Source: Hydrogenophaga intermedia
GTDB lineage: Bacteria > Pseudomonadota > Gammaproteobacteria > Burkholderiales > Burkholderiaceae_C
Assembly (NCBI RefSeq): GCF_023715105.1
Contig: NZ_JAMBNO010000006.1
Span: 62,001-126,000 of the forward strand
Direction: 5' to 3'
DNA: 64,000 nucleotides
The position numbers were made by a program, and so were the translations under genes. How positions within the stretch are numbered: the stretch's first letter is position 1; every line of letters begins with the position of its first letter. Shown in pieces: positions 26,563 through 35,980 of this stretch. The notes below the pieces were generated by a model, which made no database searches, was not told where the DNA came from, and worked only from the letters and a program-made list of their open reading frames with translations.

Positions 26563-27036
26563 ATGGAAACGTCGCCCACCCCGATCGAGCCCGATGCGCT
26601 TGATCCTCTCTATCGGACCGACCTCAAACAGATCATTGAGGCCATGCCGGCTGCGCGTCATCTCGGTGTTGTGGTGACGGGATTTGACAAGGCAGGCCGC
26701 TCCCGGGTTGAGCTGACCATACGTCGGGAGCACACGTTCAACGGACGCACGGTCCAGGCCGGCATCGTCGGCGCGCTGGCTGACTTTGCGGGTGTCAGCG
26801 CATCTGCTGCCGTGCTGGGCGAGGGCTGGATGGCGAGCACGACCGGCTTCGAGTTGCACAACCTCGCACCGGCCAACGGCAGTCGCCTGATCGCCATAGG
26901 GCGACCCCTGACTGCCAATCGAACACACGGTGTGGCCACCGTGACGGTTTTTTCCGTGGGTGCGCAGGACGATCCCATCGTGGTGGCCCATGCCACCACG
27001 ATCTGCCGGCCGTTTCGACTCAGCCAGGGTGGGTGA
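26563..27036 (+). CDS. PaaI-like hotdog-fold thioesterase
   Basis: A 157-aa single hotdog-domain protein with HLGVVVTGFDKAGRSRVELT and FNGRTVQAGIVGALADFAGV, the pattern of PaaI/YiiD-type thioesterases, where the Gln/Asp region on the long helix is catalytic. The end ATTICRPF is usual. ATG 26563 is chosen; the frame is open upstream to 26254 without hotdog sequence. It overlaps the convergent 2-oxoacid oxidoreductase gene by 17 bases and could hydrolyse dead-end acyl-CoAs. Confidence 0.8.
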   Translation: METSPTPIEPDALDPLYRTDLKQIIEAMPAARHLGVVVTGFDKAGRSRVELTIRREHTFNGRTVQAGIVGALADFAGVSASAAVLGEGWMASTTGFELHNLAPANGSRLIAIGRPLTANRTHGVATVTVFSVGAQDDPIVVAHATTICRPFRLSQGG

Positions 27037-30000
27037 CTGAGGTCTCCTCGACCGGGGCAGGGTGCGCAGCACCGGGGACGTTCGAAAGCAGGTCGTTCCA
27101 GCGCGCCTGTGCCGTCACCACCGAGGCGTGCTTCACATGCCCGAAGCCCCGGATTGATTCAGGCACGTTGGCGATCTTCACCCAGTGGTGGTAGTTGTCG
27201 CTGGTCAACGCGTCGAGGCCGCGTTCGACAATTTCTCGATATCGGTCGACCAGGCCACGCTCCATGCGGCGTTCGGCTGTCCAGCCAAAGGGGTCGAGCC
27301 GCGTGCCGCGCAGGAAGCGCAAGGCGGTGAGCACGCGCATGGCCGGGAACATCCAGCTGCCGTACTCCTGCTTGATGGGGTTGCCGTCGGCATCGCGCTT
27401 GGCGAACAGAGGCGGCGCCAGGTTGAGCTTGACCTTGAAGTCACCTTCGAATTTGGCGTCGATCTTGTCCCAGAAGTCGGCAGCGGTGTACAGCCGGGCC
27501 ACTTCGTATTCGTCCTTGTAAGCCATCAGCTTGAAAAGGTTGCGGGCGACCGCACGCGTCAGTGCCTGATCGGCCGACACGCCGAGCGCCACGTCCCGCT
27601 GCCGCACCCTGTCGACCAGGTCGAGGTAATGGCGCGCATAGGCCTCGTTCTGGTAGTCGGTCAGCTCGGTGACCCGAAGATCGATCGTCTGCTGCAGGGT
27701 GCGGCGCGGAAGCACCTTGATGACTGACTGCTGGTTGACTTGCTCCTGAATGCTCTGCAGGTGCACGGCGGCGGCGCGCCCCCAGCGGAAGGCTTCGAGG
27801 TTCTTGTCGATCGCCACGCCGTTGAGTTCGATCGCGCGCTCAATGGATGCGGAGGTGAGGGGAACCAGGCCTCTCTGGAATGCGAAGCCGACCATGAACA
27901 GGTTGCTGCCGATGGAGTCGCCCAGGATGGCGAGGGCCAGTCGGGTGGCGTCGACAAAGTCCACCTTCTCACCCACCGCTTGCGTGATGAGCTGCCTGAC
28001 CGTCTGCTCGGGGAAGGCCCAGTCGGGGTTCTTCGTGAACTGGCCTGTGGGTTGCTGGTGGGTGTTCACCAGGGCGTGCGTTCGGCCGTGGTGCATCTTG
28101 GAGACCACCTCTTTCGATCCCGCTGTGAGCATGTCGCAACCGAGGATGAGATCGGCCTCGCCAGTGGGAATGCGCTGCGCCATGATGGCCTCGGCGCTTC
28201 GGGCCAGCCGCACGTGTGAAGTCACGGCGCCGTTCTTCTGGGACATGCCCGTCATGTCCAGGATGGACGCGGCCTTGCTCTCGAGGTGGGCGGCCATGCC
28301 CAGCAGGGCGCCGATGGTGATGACGCCTGTACCGCCGATGCCCGTCACCATGATGTTGTAGGCCGCATCGCACGGAGGCAAGGTTGGCTCCGGCAGCGAC
28401 TGCAGCATCGCGGCGAGATCCAGCCTGGCCTTGCCGGGCTTTCGCAGCTTGCCCCCCTCGATGGTGACGAAGCTCGGGCAGAAGCCTTTCTGGCAGGAGA
28501 AGTCCTTGTTGCAGTTCGAGTCGTCGATGCGCCGCTTGCGGCCGAACTCGGTTTCCAGCGGCAATAGTGACACGCAGTTCGACTGCTGGCCGCAATCGCC
28601 GCAACCTTCGCACACCGCCTCGTGGATGTGCAGGTGCTTGGCCGGCGTGGGATAGCTTCCTTTTTTGCGCCGACGGCGCTTCTCGGCGGCGCAGGTCTGG
28701 TCGTAGATGATGACCGACGTGCCCTGTACCTCGCGCAACTCCTTCTGAACGCGTTCCAGCTCCGAGCGGTCGTGCACGGTGACGGAGGGAGCCAGCCCGA
28801 ATCGGTTGGCGTAACGGGTCACATCCTCGGTGACCACGGCAATGCGCCGCACACCTTCGGCATGAACCTGTTGGGCAATCATGGGAACGGTGACCACGCC
28901 ATCGTGTGGCTGGCCTCCCGTCATGGCCACGGCATCGTTGTAGAGGATTTTGTAGGTGATGTTCGTCTTGGCAGCGACGGCGGCGCGGATGGCCAGAAGG
29001 CCGGAATGGAAGTACGTGCCATCGCCCAGGTTGGCGAACACGTGCTTGACCTGGGAGAAGTGGTGCTGGCCGATCCAGGTGGCACCTTCCCCGCCCATGT
29101 GGGTGGTGGTCTTGTTGCCCTCGGGGTAGATCGTGGTGGCCATGATGTGGCAACCGATTCCAGCCAGCGCGACTGAACCTTCTGGCACCTTGGTGGAGGT
29201 GTTGTGCGGGCAGCCCGAGCAGTAGTAGGCCGGCCTCGGGGGCGTCTTGTTGGCCTGTCCGAGCAAGGCCTCCTTGCTGCGGATCAGCTCCAGGCGGCGA
29301 TCGATCGCGTCGCTGGAATGGAACCGACGGATCCGCGAAGCGATGACGGCGGCCACCTGGGCGACAGTGAAGTCGGCCTTGGGGGTGAGCAGCCATTCCC
29401 CGCGCGGATGCACCCATTCGCCCTGATCGTCGAACTTGCCGATCACCCGTGGGCGCACGTCGTCGCGCCAGTTGTAGAGCTGCTCCTTGAGTTGGTACTC
29501 GACCAGTTGACGCTTCTCTTCGACGACCAGGATCTCCTCGAGGCCGACCGCAAACTCGCGAACGCTGTCGGGCTCCAGCGGCCAGGGCATGGCCACCTTG
29601 AAAAGTCGCACGCCGATCTGATTCAGGCGCTCCTCGGTGAGGCCCAGTTCCTGAAGAGCCTCCAGCACGTCGCTGTAGGCTTTGCCCGATGCCACGATGC
29701 CCAGCCGATCGCGATCGGAACGTATCGTGGTGCGGTTGAGCCGGTTGGCACGACAGTAAGCCAGGGCCGCGTAGATCTTGTGATCGTGCATCAACGCTTC
29801 CTGCGCCCGGGCAACGATGCCCAGCGTCTCTGTCCACAGGCGCGAATGCAGGCCACCCGGTGGCATTTCGACGTCGGTTGGCAGGACGATCTTCGTTGCG
29901 AACGGATCGGCACCCACCGAACCGCTGGACTCGACCGTGTCGGCGATCGCCTTGAATCCAACGAAACAGCCGGAATAGCGCGACATGGCCCAACCGTGAA

Positions 30001-30595
30001 GGCCGAGCTCGATGAACTCATGCACGTTGGCCGGGTAGAGCACAGGCACCATGCTGGCGGCAAAGACGTGTTCGCTCTGGTGTGGCAGCGTCGAGGAGTA
30101 GCCGCCGTGGTCATCGCCCGCCACCAGCAGAACGCCACCCTTGGAGCTTGAGCCGGCGTGGTTCGCATGCTTGAGGACGTCGATCGAGCGGTCGACGCCC
30201 GGTCCCTTGGCGTACCAGAGGCTGAAAACCCCGTCGTAGAGGCTTGGACCCACCTGGTCGATGTGCTGACTGCCCCAGACGCTTGTCAACGCCAGATCCT
30301 CGTTCACACCTGGCTGGAACTTGATCTTGTTTGCCTCCAGGTGCTTCGACGCTTTCCAGAGGGTTTCATCCAGGCCCCCGATTGGTGATCCGCGGTAGCC
30401 CGACACGAAGCCCGCGGTGTTCAAACCCTCGGCCTCGTCCCGCCACTTCTGCACGAACAGCAGCCGCACGAGGGCTTGAATGCCACTCAAGTAGACGGCT
30501 CCGCTGCGCGCGGTGTACTTGTCGTCGAGGGTGACCTCGCGCAACTTGCATTCGTGGGCCAGCGCGTCTTTGGCGCGCGCGATGTCGTTCATCAT
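27020..30595 (-). CDS. Fused indolepyruvate:ferredoxin oxidoreductase family protein
   Basis: This is a single 1191-aa chain that carries what other bacteria encode as separate IorA/IorB subunits. The N-terminal part has a pyruvate-flavodoxin-like alpha domain. The TPP-binding region contains GDGTYFHSG and NDAVAMTGGQ. A ferredoxin-like site follows with CEGCGDCGQQSNC and CQKGFCPSF. The gamma domain starts MVTGIGGTGVITIGALLGMA, and a DUF6537-like C-terminus ends the chain. It oxidatively decarboxylates 2-oxoacids (aryl or branched) to acyl-CoA, reducing ferredoxin. ATG at 30595 is preferred; ATG at 30643 is possible. A LysR gene is divergent. Confidence 0.9.
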   Translation of the reverse strand: MMNDIARAKDALAHECKLREVTLDDKYTARSGAVYLSGIQALVRLLFVQKWRDEAEGLNTAGFVSGYRGSPIGGLDETLWKASKHLEANKIKFQPGVNEDLALTSVWGSQHIDQVGPSLYDGVFSLWYAKGPGVDRSIDVLKHANHAGSSSKGGVLLVAGDDHGGYSSTLPHQSEHVFAASMVPVLYPANVHEFIELGLHGWAMSRYSGCFVGFKAIADTVESSGSVGADPFATKIVLPTDVEMPPGGLHSRLWTETLGIVARAQEALMHDHKIYAALAYCRANRLNRTTIRSDRDRLGIVASGKAYSDVLEALQELGLTEERLNQIGVRLFKVAMPWPLEPDSVREFAVGLEEILVVEEKRQLVEYQLKEQLYNWRDDVRPRVIGKFDDQGEWVHPRGEWLLTPKADFTVAQVAAVIASRIRRFHSSDAIDRRLELIRSKEALLGQANKTPPRPAYYCSGCPHNTSTKVPEGSVALAGIGCHIMATTIYPEGNKTTTHMGGEGATWIGQHHFSQVKHVFANLGDGTYFHSGLLAIRAAVAAKTNITYKILYNDAVAMTGGQPHDGVVTVPMIAQQVHAEGVRRIAVVTEDVTRYANRFGLAPSVTVHDRSELERVQKELREVQGTSVIIYDQTCAAEKRRRRKKGSYPTPAKHLHIHEAVCEGCGDCGQQSNCVSLLPLETEFGRKRRIDDSNCNKDFSCQKGFCPSFVTIEGGKLRKPGKARLDLAAMLQSLPEPTLPPCDAAYNIMVTGIGGTGVITIGALLGMAAHLESKAASILDMTGMSQKNGAVTSHVRLARSAEAIMAQRIPTGEADLILGCDMLTAGSKEVVSKMHHGRTHALVNTHQQPTGQFTKNPDWAFPEQTVRQLITQAVGEKVDFVDATRLALAILGDSIGSNLFMVGFAFQRGLVPLTSASIERAIELNGVAIDKNLEAFRWGRAAAVHLQSIQEQVNQQSVIKVLPRRTLQQTIDLRVTELTDYQNEAYARHYLDLVDRVRQRDVALGVSADQALTRAVARNLFKLMAYKDEYEVARLYTAADFWDKIDAKFEGDFKVKLNLAPPLFAKRDADGNPIKQEYGSWMFPAMRVLTALRFLRGTRLDPFGWTAERRMERGLVDRYREIVERGLDALTSDNYHHWVKIANVPESIRGFGHVKHASVVTAQARWNDLLSNVPGAAHPAPVEETSVTHPG

Positions 30596-30918
30596 GGAGT
30601 GGACGTCCAAAATTGTGTTCTGGGTCAACACCGCGGCCTGCATGCGGGTAGGCGTGCATCGGGTGCCATCTGCTGCACTGATGCAGCGGTGATCAACCCG
30701 CTGCAAGCGCGTGGGGGATGGTCTCAGAAGGCTGCAGCGCCTGGGGGCATGCAGCCATGAAAGGCGCGACTCGATCAGCCAAGACTTTGCGAACGACGGA
30801 GCCGACCAACGCGGTACACCTGCACCGCCACCCGAGCGACGACGCAGACGAGAACGTCCTGCTCGGGCTGCCATGCCCACCAGGCGCCGCGTGTTCGCGT
30901 TGCGGCGCGGAGAGTTCA
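30596..30918. other. Divergent promoter region, no clear gene
   Basis: The 323 bases between the oxidoreductase gene and the LysR gene at 30919 have no supportable gene. The frames that stay open here are extensions of the two flanking genes and lack family-like residues. Control sites for both are expected here but none is clear enough to name. Confidence 0.4.
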
Positions 30919-31875
30919 GTGACCGAGCGGATCCGATCGCCCTACAACAACCAGTCCATCAGCTTCAAGCTGTTGCATCACTTCGTCGTCGTTTGCGAGG
31001 CCAGCTCGCTCAGCCGGGCGGCGCATGTGCTCAATGTCTGCCAGTCCAACCTCACCCTGCAGATGTCGGACCTGGAGCGACGCATGGGTGTGCAGTTGAT
31101 GCACCGATCCTGGAGGGGCGTTGATTTGACCGAGGCCGGACAGATCCTTCTGCCCGAGGCCCGCAGCATCCTGCGCCGGTTCGACAAGATCAAACTGCAG
31201 GTTCAACAGGCACATCTGCATGGGCGCGTCGATCTGGCGTGCGCCAGCTTTGCGGTGCCGGATTACCCGGCGGTTCCGCAGGCGGTGCGCATGCTGCGAC
31301 GCAACGACGCGCGCTTCGAGGTCAAGCTGCTGGAGTTGCCCAGCAGTGCGCAGCCGATGGCCCTGGAGAACGGGCAGGTGCAGATGGCTGTCATGCTGGG
31401 CAAGCTGCCAAACATCCAGTTCCGCTTGACCAGGCTGCGCGAGTCCCGGATCGTTCTGCTGGTCAGCACAGGTCATGCGCTGACGCGCGCCGGCGGCCCC
31501 GTTTCGCTAAGAGATCTGGGCGGTGAGATGTTCTGGATGGTGGATCGGGTTGTCGAGCCCGTCTTGCATCACGTGACCACCCGCGCGTTGGTCGACGCAG
31601 AGGTGCCGAACGCGATGATGAGATCCGCAGGTGGCCTGAAGGACGTGATTGCCCAGGTGGCTACGGGCAGTGGTATTGCTTTGGTGCCTGATTGCCTGCG
31701 TGGACTGGACGGTAGCGGGGTGTTGACCTGCGTGGACCTTGAGGAGTCACTTGCCATCGACGTCGTCGCGGTGCACAGGGGCTTGAAGGCCAACAAGGGA
31801 ACCAAGGAGTTGCTGAACTGCCTTGCAGCGGCGAACGCGCATGGCAGCGATGCGTCAACCACCACTCAGACTTGA
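30919..31875 (+). CDS. LysR family transcriptional regulator (GTG start)
   Basis: A 318-aa LTTR, starting at GTG 30919 (VTERIRSPYNNQSISFKLLH) with GGAG about 7 bases upstream. HTH is SLSRAAHVLNVCQSNLTLQM followed by LERRMGVQLMHRSW. The upstream frame extends to 30718 but without LTTR-like sequence. It is divergent from the 2-oxoacid oxidoreductase gene and is its likely regulator. Confidence 0.85.
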   Translation: MTERIRSPYNNQSISFKLLHHFVVVCEASSLSRAAHVLNVCQSNLTLQMSDLERRMGVQLMHRSWRGVDLTEAGQILLPEARSILRRFDKIKLQVQQAHLHGRVDLACASFAVPDYPAVPQAVRMLRRNDARFEVKLLELPSSAQPMALENGQVQMAVMLGKLPNIQFRLTRLRESRIVLLVSTGHALTRAGGPVSLRDLGGEMFWMVDRVVEPVLHHVTTRALVDAEVPNAMMRSAGGLKDVIAQVATGSGIALVPDCLRGLDGSGVLTCVDLEESLAIDVVAVHRGLKANKGTKELLNCLAAANAHGSDASTTTQT

Positions 31876-31965
31876 ACCGTGCTTGTGCTGAACGCACGGA
31901 AATTCGAGGCGAATGCCCGTCGAGGCGAGATACTGGTCGTTTTGTGACTTTGACTCGTATCGCGC

Positions 31966-32490
31966 ATGGACTCGCCTCACGCTTCCGATCACCACCCTCA
32001 AGCTGTGCAGCAAGGCGTGCACGAGGCGGGCGGTTTCTCCGCGGAGTTCCAGCGGCTGAGGGCGGGCAGCGTGCTCTGCTGGTTGGCCACCATTGATGCG
32101 CACGGTATGCCCAACGTGTCGCCCAAGGAGATCTTCTGCTGCCACGGTGAGCGCGAACTCCTGATAGCCAACATTGCCTCGCCGCAAAGTGTGCGCAACA
32201 TCAAGGCTCATCCGAATGTCTGTGTGAGCTTCGTCGACGTCCTGATTCAGAAGGGGTTCAAGGTCAAGGGCGCCGCGGTGATCGTGGAGCCCGTTCATCC
32301 CCGGTTCGGCGAGCTTGAGTTTCCCTTGCATCAGATCACCCGCGGCGCCTTCCCCATCCATTCGGTGATCTGCGTGCAGGTATTGAGCACGGAGCCGATC
32401 GTGGCACCGAGTTACCGTCTCGTGCCCGGCACCACGGAAGAGTCGCAGGCGCGTGCCGCACAGGCAAGCTACCGTTGGCCCAGGCTGTAG
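31966..32490 (+). CDS. Pyridoxamine 5'-phosphate oxidase-like (FMN-binding split barrel) protein
   Basis: The 174-aa protein has the split-barrel sequence RAGSVLCWLATIDAHGMPNV, SPKEIFCCHGERELLIANIA and NIKAHPNVCVSF. It is a single-domain FMN-binding protein of the PNPOx-like family, which includes oxidoreductases with unknown substrates, not the vitamin B6 enzyme itself. It faces the LysE-type gene and has no operon partner. Confidence 0.8.
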   Translation: MDSPHASDHHPQAVQQGVHEAGGFSAEFQRLRAGSVLCWLATIDAHGMPNVSPKEIFCCHGERELLIANIASPQSVRNIKAHPNVCVSFVDVLIQKGFKVKGAAVIVEPVHPRFGELEFPLHQITRGAFPIHSVICVQVLSTEPIVAPSYRLVPGTTEESQARAAQASYRWPRL

Positions 32491-32530
32491 CCTGAGCGGG
32501 CCAGCCAGGCGACAAGGCGGCCAACGCGAC

Positions 32531-33127
32531 TCAAAGGTGGATGGCGATGGTCGAAAAGGCCAGCAGGGCGCCCATGCTGCGGTTGAACAGCCGTGCATTG
32601 CGATCGTCCCCGAGCCAGCGCTTGAGGGCAACGCCCCCGAACATCCAGATGGCACAAGCCAACGTCGCCGCGACGGCGAAGGTCAGTGCGATGGCGAGTG
32701 AACGCTCGGCAACCGTTCCCGGGAGGGCGCTGCCGTAGCTGGCGGCCGCGCTTGCGCTCACCACCCAGGATTTCGGGTTCACCCACTGGAACGCCAGCGA
32801 CTTCCAGAAGCCGATGACCTCACTCTGATCGTCCTGGCGCACGGCCGGCGCGTTGGCCACCTTCCAGGCCAGCCACAGCAGGAAGGCGGTACCGAGCCAC
32901 TTGAGCGTATCCAGCAAGATGGGGTGGGTGGCAATGACGCCACCCAAGCCGGCAACTGCCGCCCCCATCATGAGGGCCATGCCGGCGACGACGCCGAACA
33001 GGCACCACATGCCCCGAACGAGCCCGCCTTGCGCGCCGGCCGTCATCACCAGCATGTTGCTTGGACCGGGTGTGACGGCGGCGGTGAATCCGAATACGAA
33101 GAAGGCGACCAGTTCCGGGTGCGACAT
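32531..33127 (-). CDS. LysE family amino-acid exporter (RhtB-like)
   Basis: A 198-aa protein of about six membrane helices with FVFGFTAAVTPGPSNMLVMT at the start and GVVAGMALMMGAAVAGLGGV, which are signatures of the LysE/RhtB family. The later WVNPKSWVVSASAAASYG is also conserved. It should export an amino acid or related compound across the inner membrane. It is monocistronic, lying downstream of the ptx regulator in the same direction. Confidence 0.9.
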   Translation of the reverse strand: MSHPELVAFFVFGFTAAVTPGPSNMLVMTAGAQGGLVRGMWCLFGVVAGMALMMGAAVAGLGGVIATHPILLDTLKWLGTAFLLWLAWKVANAPAVRQDDQSEVIGFWKSLAFQWVNPKSWVVSASAAASYGSALPGTVAERSLAIALTFAVAATLACAIWMFGGVALKRWLGDDRNARLFNRSMGALLAFSTIAIHL

Positions 33128-33262
33128 GAACCGAGGAAGTCAAATGGCAGTTGTCGCTGGTATAGCTCGCGCATTGAACTGATGCGTGAAAAGAATGACT
33201 TCGCCGAGCACCAATCTGCACAGCAGTGGTTGTGATGATCGCTTCGTACGAAGGCTGGGAGG

Positions 33263-34159
33263 CTAGTCCAATTGACGTCCAACCTCAGAGGCGATTGCCA
33301 GGAAGGTCGAAATCAAGGGTGCGTGGCGCCGCTCCTGTCGGCAGATGAAGCACACATGCGTGGCCATGTCCGTGTCGTTGATGCGCAGCTTCACCAACCT
33401 CGGATCGGGAACGTATGCCGTCTCGGCCACCACGCCCAGGCCCAGGCCCTGTGCGACCGCCTCGCGGACCGACTCGCGGCTGCCCATCTCCAGCGCGATC
33501 TGCACCCGCACGCCGCGCTCGCGCAGCTCGTTCTCGAACACCCGGCGGGTGGTTGAGCCTTCTTCCCGGATCACGAAACGTTGGCCTTCAAGCGCCTTCA
33601 AGGGCAGTTGCGTCCGTTGCGCCAGCGGGTGTTCCACATGCGCGAACACCACCAGCCGTTGTGTGCGAAAGGGCAGGCTGTGCAGATCGGGGTGCTCGGC
33701 ATGGTTGAGCACGACACCGATGTCGCCCTGGTAGTCGAGGATCTTGCCGGTGATGGTGCGTGAGTCGCCCACGCCGACCGCGAGGTTGACCTGCGGGTGG
33801 CGCCTGGCAAACGCCTTGAGCACGGGCACCACGTTGTACGGACCGATGGCGTGCACCACCAGGCGCCCGGCGTAGTGATTGCGCGCGGCGTTGAGGAGGG
33901 CGAGCGCGTCGTCCTCGCCGCTGAAGGTGCGGCGTGTGTGGTCCAGCAGCGTGCGGCCGAAGGCGGTGAGTTCCAGCCGGCGGCCGCGGCGGTGGAACAG
34001 TTCAACGCCGTACTCGCCCTCCAGGCGTTGGATGTGCGCGGACACCGTGGGTTGCTGCAGCGCCAGCGCGCGCGCGGCCGCCGTCATGCTGCCCGCGCGC
34101 GCGGTGGCGTCGAAGGCCTTCAGGGCGGCAAGCAGGCTCAGTCCGGACATCGATGGCAC
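33263..34159 (-). CDS. ptxE: LysR regulator of the ptx operon (PtxE-like)
   Basis: The 298-aa LTTR has HTH SMTAAARALALQQPTVSAHI, then LEGEYGVELFHRRGRR, and an effector domain with RLVVHAIGPYNVVPVLKAFA. It is divergent from ptxABCD with 92 bases between. In the described Pseudomonas stutzeri locus the LysR gene ptxE is the last gene of the cluster in the same direction, so the arrangement differs here. The start is GTG at 34159, or ATG at 34150 (MSGLSLLAAL). The symbol is assigned by context plus the LTTR type. Confidence 0.75.
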   Translation of the reverse strand: MPSMSGLSLLAALKAFDATARAGSMTAAARALALQQPTVSAHIQRLEGEYGVELFHRRGRRLELTAFGRTLLDHTRRTFSGEDDALALLNAARNHYAGRLVVHAIGPYNVVPVLKAFARRHPQVNLAVGVGDSRTITGKILDYQGDIGVVLNHAEHPDLHSLPFRTQRLVVFAHVEHPLAQRTQLPLKALEGQRFVIREEGSTTRRVFENELRERGVRVQIALEMGSRESVREAVAQGLGLGVVAETAYVPDPRLVKLRINDTDMATHVCFICRQERRHAPLISTFLAIASEVGRQLD

Positions 34160-34168
34160 CTATGGATG

Positions 34169-34184
34169 CCCGCATTTTTCCGGG
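34169..34184. promoter_or_regulatory. Candidate operator between ptxE-like gene and ptxA
   Basis: CCCG at 34169-34172 and CGGG at 34181-34184 form a short inverted repeat with an 8-base AT-rich core, ten bases from the regulator start. It may be part of an LTTR site controlling both directions. The match is short, so this is a weak call. Confidence 0.25.
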
Positions 34185-34251
34185 TGAAAGTTTCATACAG
34201 GTGACACCTCGCGTCGGGACACTGCGGCCATGCATCAACGAGGACGCGGTC

Positions 34252-35067
34252 ATGTCGGCACTCCAGCGTGAATCCCTGCTGAAACTCCAAGGCGTCTCGG
34301 TCACCTATGCGGACGGTCACCGGGCGCTGCAGCCCACCGATCTTGCGGTGGCGCGCGGTGAGTTCCTGGTGCTGCTGGGCGCGTCCGGCGCGGGCAAGTC
34401 CACCCTGCTGCGAAGCATCAACGGGCTGGTGCGGCCCGATGGCGGCCGCATCGAGGTGGACGGCCTGCCGGGCGGTGCGGTGTCGGCGCGCAACCTGCGC
34501 GAGCACCGGCGCCGCTGCGCCATGGTGTTCCAGCAGCACCACCTGATCGGACGGCAGACCGTGTTGGCCAACGTGCTGATGGGCAAGCTCGCCAGCCGCG
34601 GCTCGCTCACGTCCTTGTGGCCCTGGAGCCGGGCCGACAAGCTACAGGCGCTGGCGGTGATCGACCGCGTCGGTCTGCTGGACAAGGCACTCGCGCGCGC
34701 GGACACGCTCTCCGGTGGGCAGCAGCAGCGCGTGGGCATCGCGCGCGCGCTGGTGCAAGGGCCAAGCCTGCTGCTCGCCGATGAGCCGGTGGCCAGCCTC
34801 GACCCGGCCACCGCGCAGGGTGTGCTCACGCTGCTGCACGACATCTGCAAGAAGGACCACCTCACCGCCGTCGTGAGCCTGCACCAGGTGAACCTGGCGC
34901 GCCTTTTCGCCGACCGCATCGTCGGCATGCGTCAAGGCCAGTTGGTCTTTGAAGGGTTGCCCGCCCAGCTCACGAAAGACGTCGAGTCGGCGCTGTACGC
35001 GCGCGCGGGAACCACGTCAGCCAACCATCCACCCGAGGCCGTCGCGCCCACCCTGGCCCATGCCTGA
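34252..35067 (+). CDS. ptxA: Phosphite/phosphonate ABC transporter ATP-binding protein
   Basis: A 271-aa ABC ATPase with Walker A GASGAGKST, signature LSGGQQQRVGIARAL and Walker B LLLADEPVASLD, of the PhnC type (FQQHHLIGRQTVLANVLMGK). ATG 34252 (MSALQRESLLKL) is chosen; the upstream open frame covers the promoter region. It drives import of phosphite through PtxC. It is the first gene of the operon, with ptxB 34 bases downstream. Confidence 0.9.
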   Translation: MSALQRESLLKLQGVSVTYADGHRALQPTDLAVARGEFLVLLGASGAGKSTLLRSINGLVRPDGGRIEVDGLPGGAVSARNLREHRRRCAMVFQQHHLIGRQTVLANVLMGKLASRGSLTSLWPWSRADKLQALAVIDRVGLLDKALARADTLSGGQQQRVGIARALVQGPSLLLADEPVASLDPATAQGVLTLLHDICKKDHLTAVVSLHQVNLARLFADRIVGMRQGQLVFEGLPAQLTKDVESALYARAGTTSANHPPEAVAPTLAHA

Positions 35068-35101
35068 TTCATCCCGTCCACCCCACGAAGGAGCTACCGC
35101 C

Positions 35102-35980
35102 ATGTTGAACCGCCGACAACTCTCTCGCCTGGTCGCCCTGACCTCGTTTGCCGCTCTGCTGCCGCTGTGGGCCCAGGCCCAGGGCAAGGACCCGGCCCGC
35201 CTGCGGGTGGCGCTGCTGCCCGACGAGAACGCGGCCAGCATCATCCAGAACGCGCAGCCGCTCAAGCGTTACCTCGAGCGGACGCTGAAGAAAGACGTCG
35301 AGATCACGGTGACCACCGACTACTCCTCGATGATCGAAGCCATGCGCTTCGGCCGCATCGAGGTGGCGTACTTCGGCCCGTTCTCCTACGTGCTGGCCAA
35401 GTCCAAGGCACCCACCATCGAGCCGTTCGCGGTGGGCGTGGAGCGCGGCTCGCCGACCTACCAGTCGGTGCTGATCGCCACCGCCGGTGGCCCGGTGAAG
35501 ACGCTGGCCGATGTGCGCGGCAAGCCCTTCGGTTTCGGAGACCAGGCCTCCACGTCGAGCCACCTGGCGCCGCGGGCGCACCTGCTCAAGAAATACCAGC
35601 TCGACGGCGAGAAGGACTACCGCCCGGTGCACCTGGGCACGCACGACGCGGTGGCCCGCGCGGTGCAGGCCGGGCAGGTTCCGGCCGGTGCCCTGTCCAA
35701 GCCCATCCTGGACAACCTGATTTCGCGCGGCACCGTGGACGCCTCGAAGATCGTGCAGCTCGATCTGTCGGCACCGATTCCGAACTACCCGATCGTGATG
35801 CAGGCCGACCTCAAGCCCGAACTCAAGCAGGCCATCCGCGCGGCCTTTCTCGACATGAAGGACGCCGAGGTTCTCAAGGCCTTCCGCGTGCAGGGCTTTG
35901 CCGCCACCGACGACGCGGCCTATGACGTGCTGCGCGAGACCGCCACCGTGCTCAAGCTCGATCTGGGGCGCATGCAATGA
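35102..35980 (+). CDS. ptxB: Phosphite/phosphonate ABC transporter periplasmic binding protein
   Basis: A 292-aa PhnD/PtxB-type binding protein with a signal peptide (MLNRRQLSRLVALTSFAALL, then WAQAQG). TDYSSMIEAMRFGRIEVAYF, GPFSYVLA and GDQASTSSHLAPR match PhnD-family loops that bind the phosphorus oxyanion. AAGGAG precedes ATG 35102. The stop overlaps the ptxC start by 4 bases (ATGA). That it binds phosphite rather than a phosphonate is inferred from linkage to ptxD. Confidence 0.9.
   Translation: MLNRRQLSRLVALTSFAALLPLWAQAQGKDPARLRVALLPDENAASIIQNAQPLKRYLERTLKKDVEITVTTDYSSMIEAMRFGRIEVAYFGPFSYVLAKSKAPTIEPFAVGVERGSPTYQSVLIATAGGPVKTLADVRGKPFGFGDQASTSSHLAPRAHLLKKYQLDGEKDYRPVHLGTHDAVARAVQAGQVPAGALSKPILDNLISRGTVDASKIVQLDLSAPIPNYPIVMQADLKPELKQAIRAAFLDMKDAEVLKAFRVQGFAATDDAAYDVLRETATVLKLDLGRMQ

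Noticed and set aside
27969..29993. 674-codon minus-strand frame inside the 2-oxoacid oxidoreductase
   Set aside because: It is out of frame with the real enzyme and is Arg/Gly/His-rich without motifs.
34160..34251. Pho box ahead of ptxA
   Set aside because: No paired CTGTCAT-like direct repeats could be found; LTTR control is more likely.
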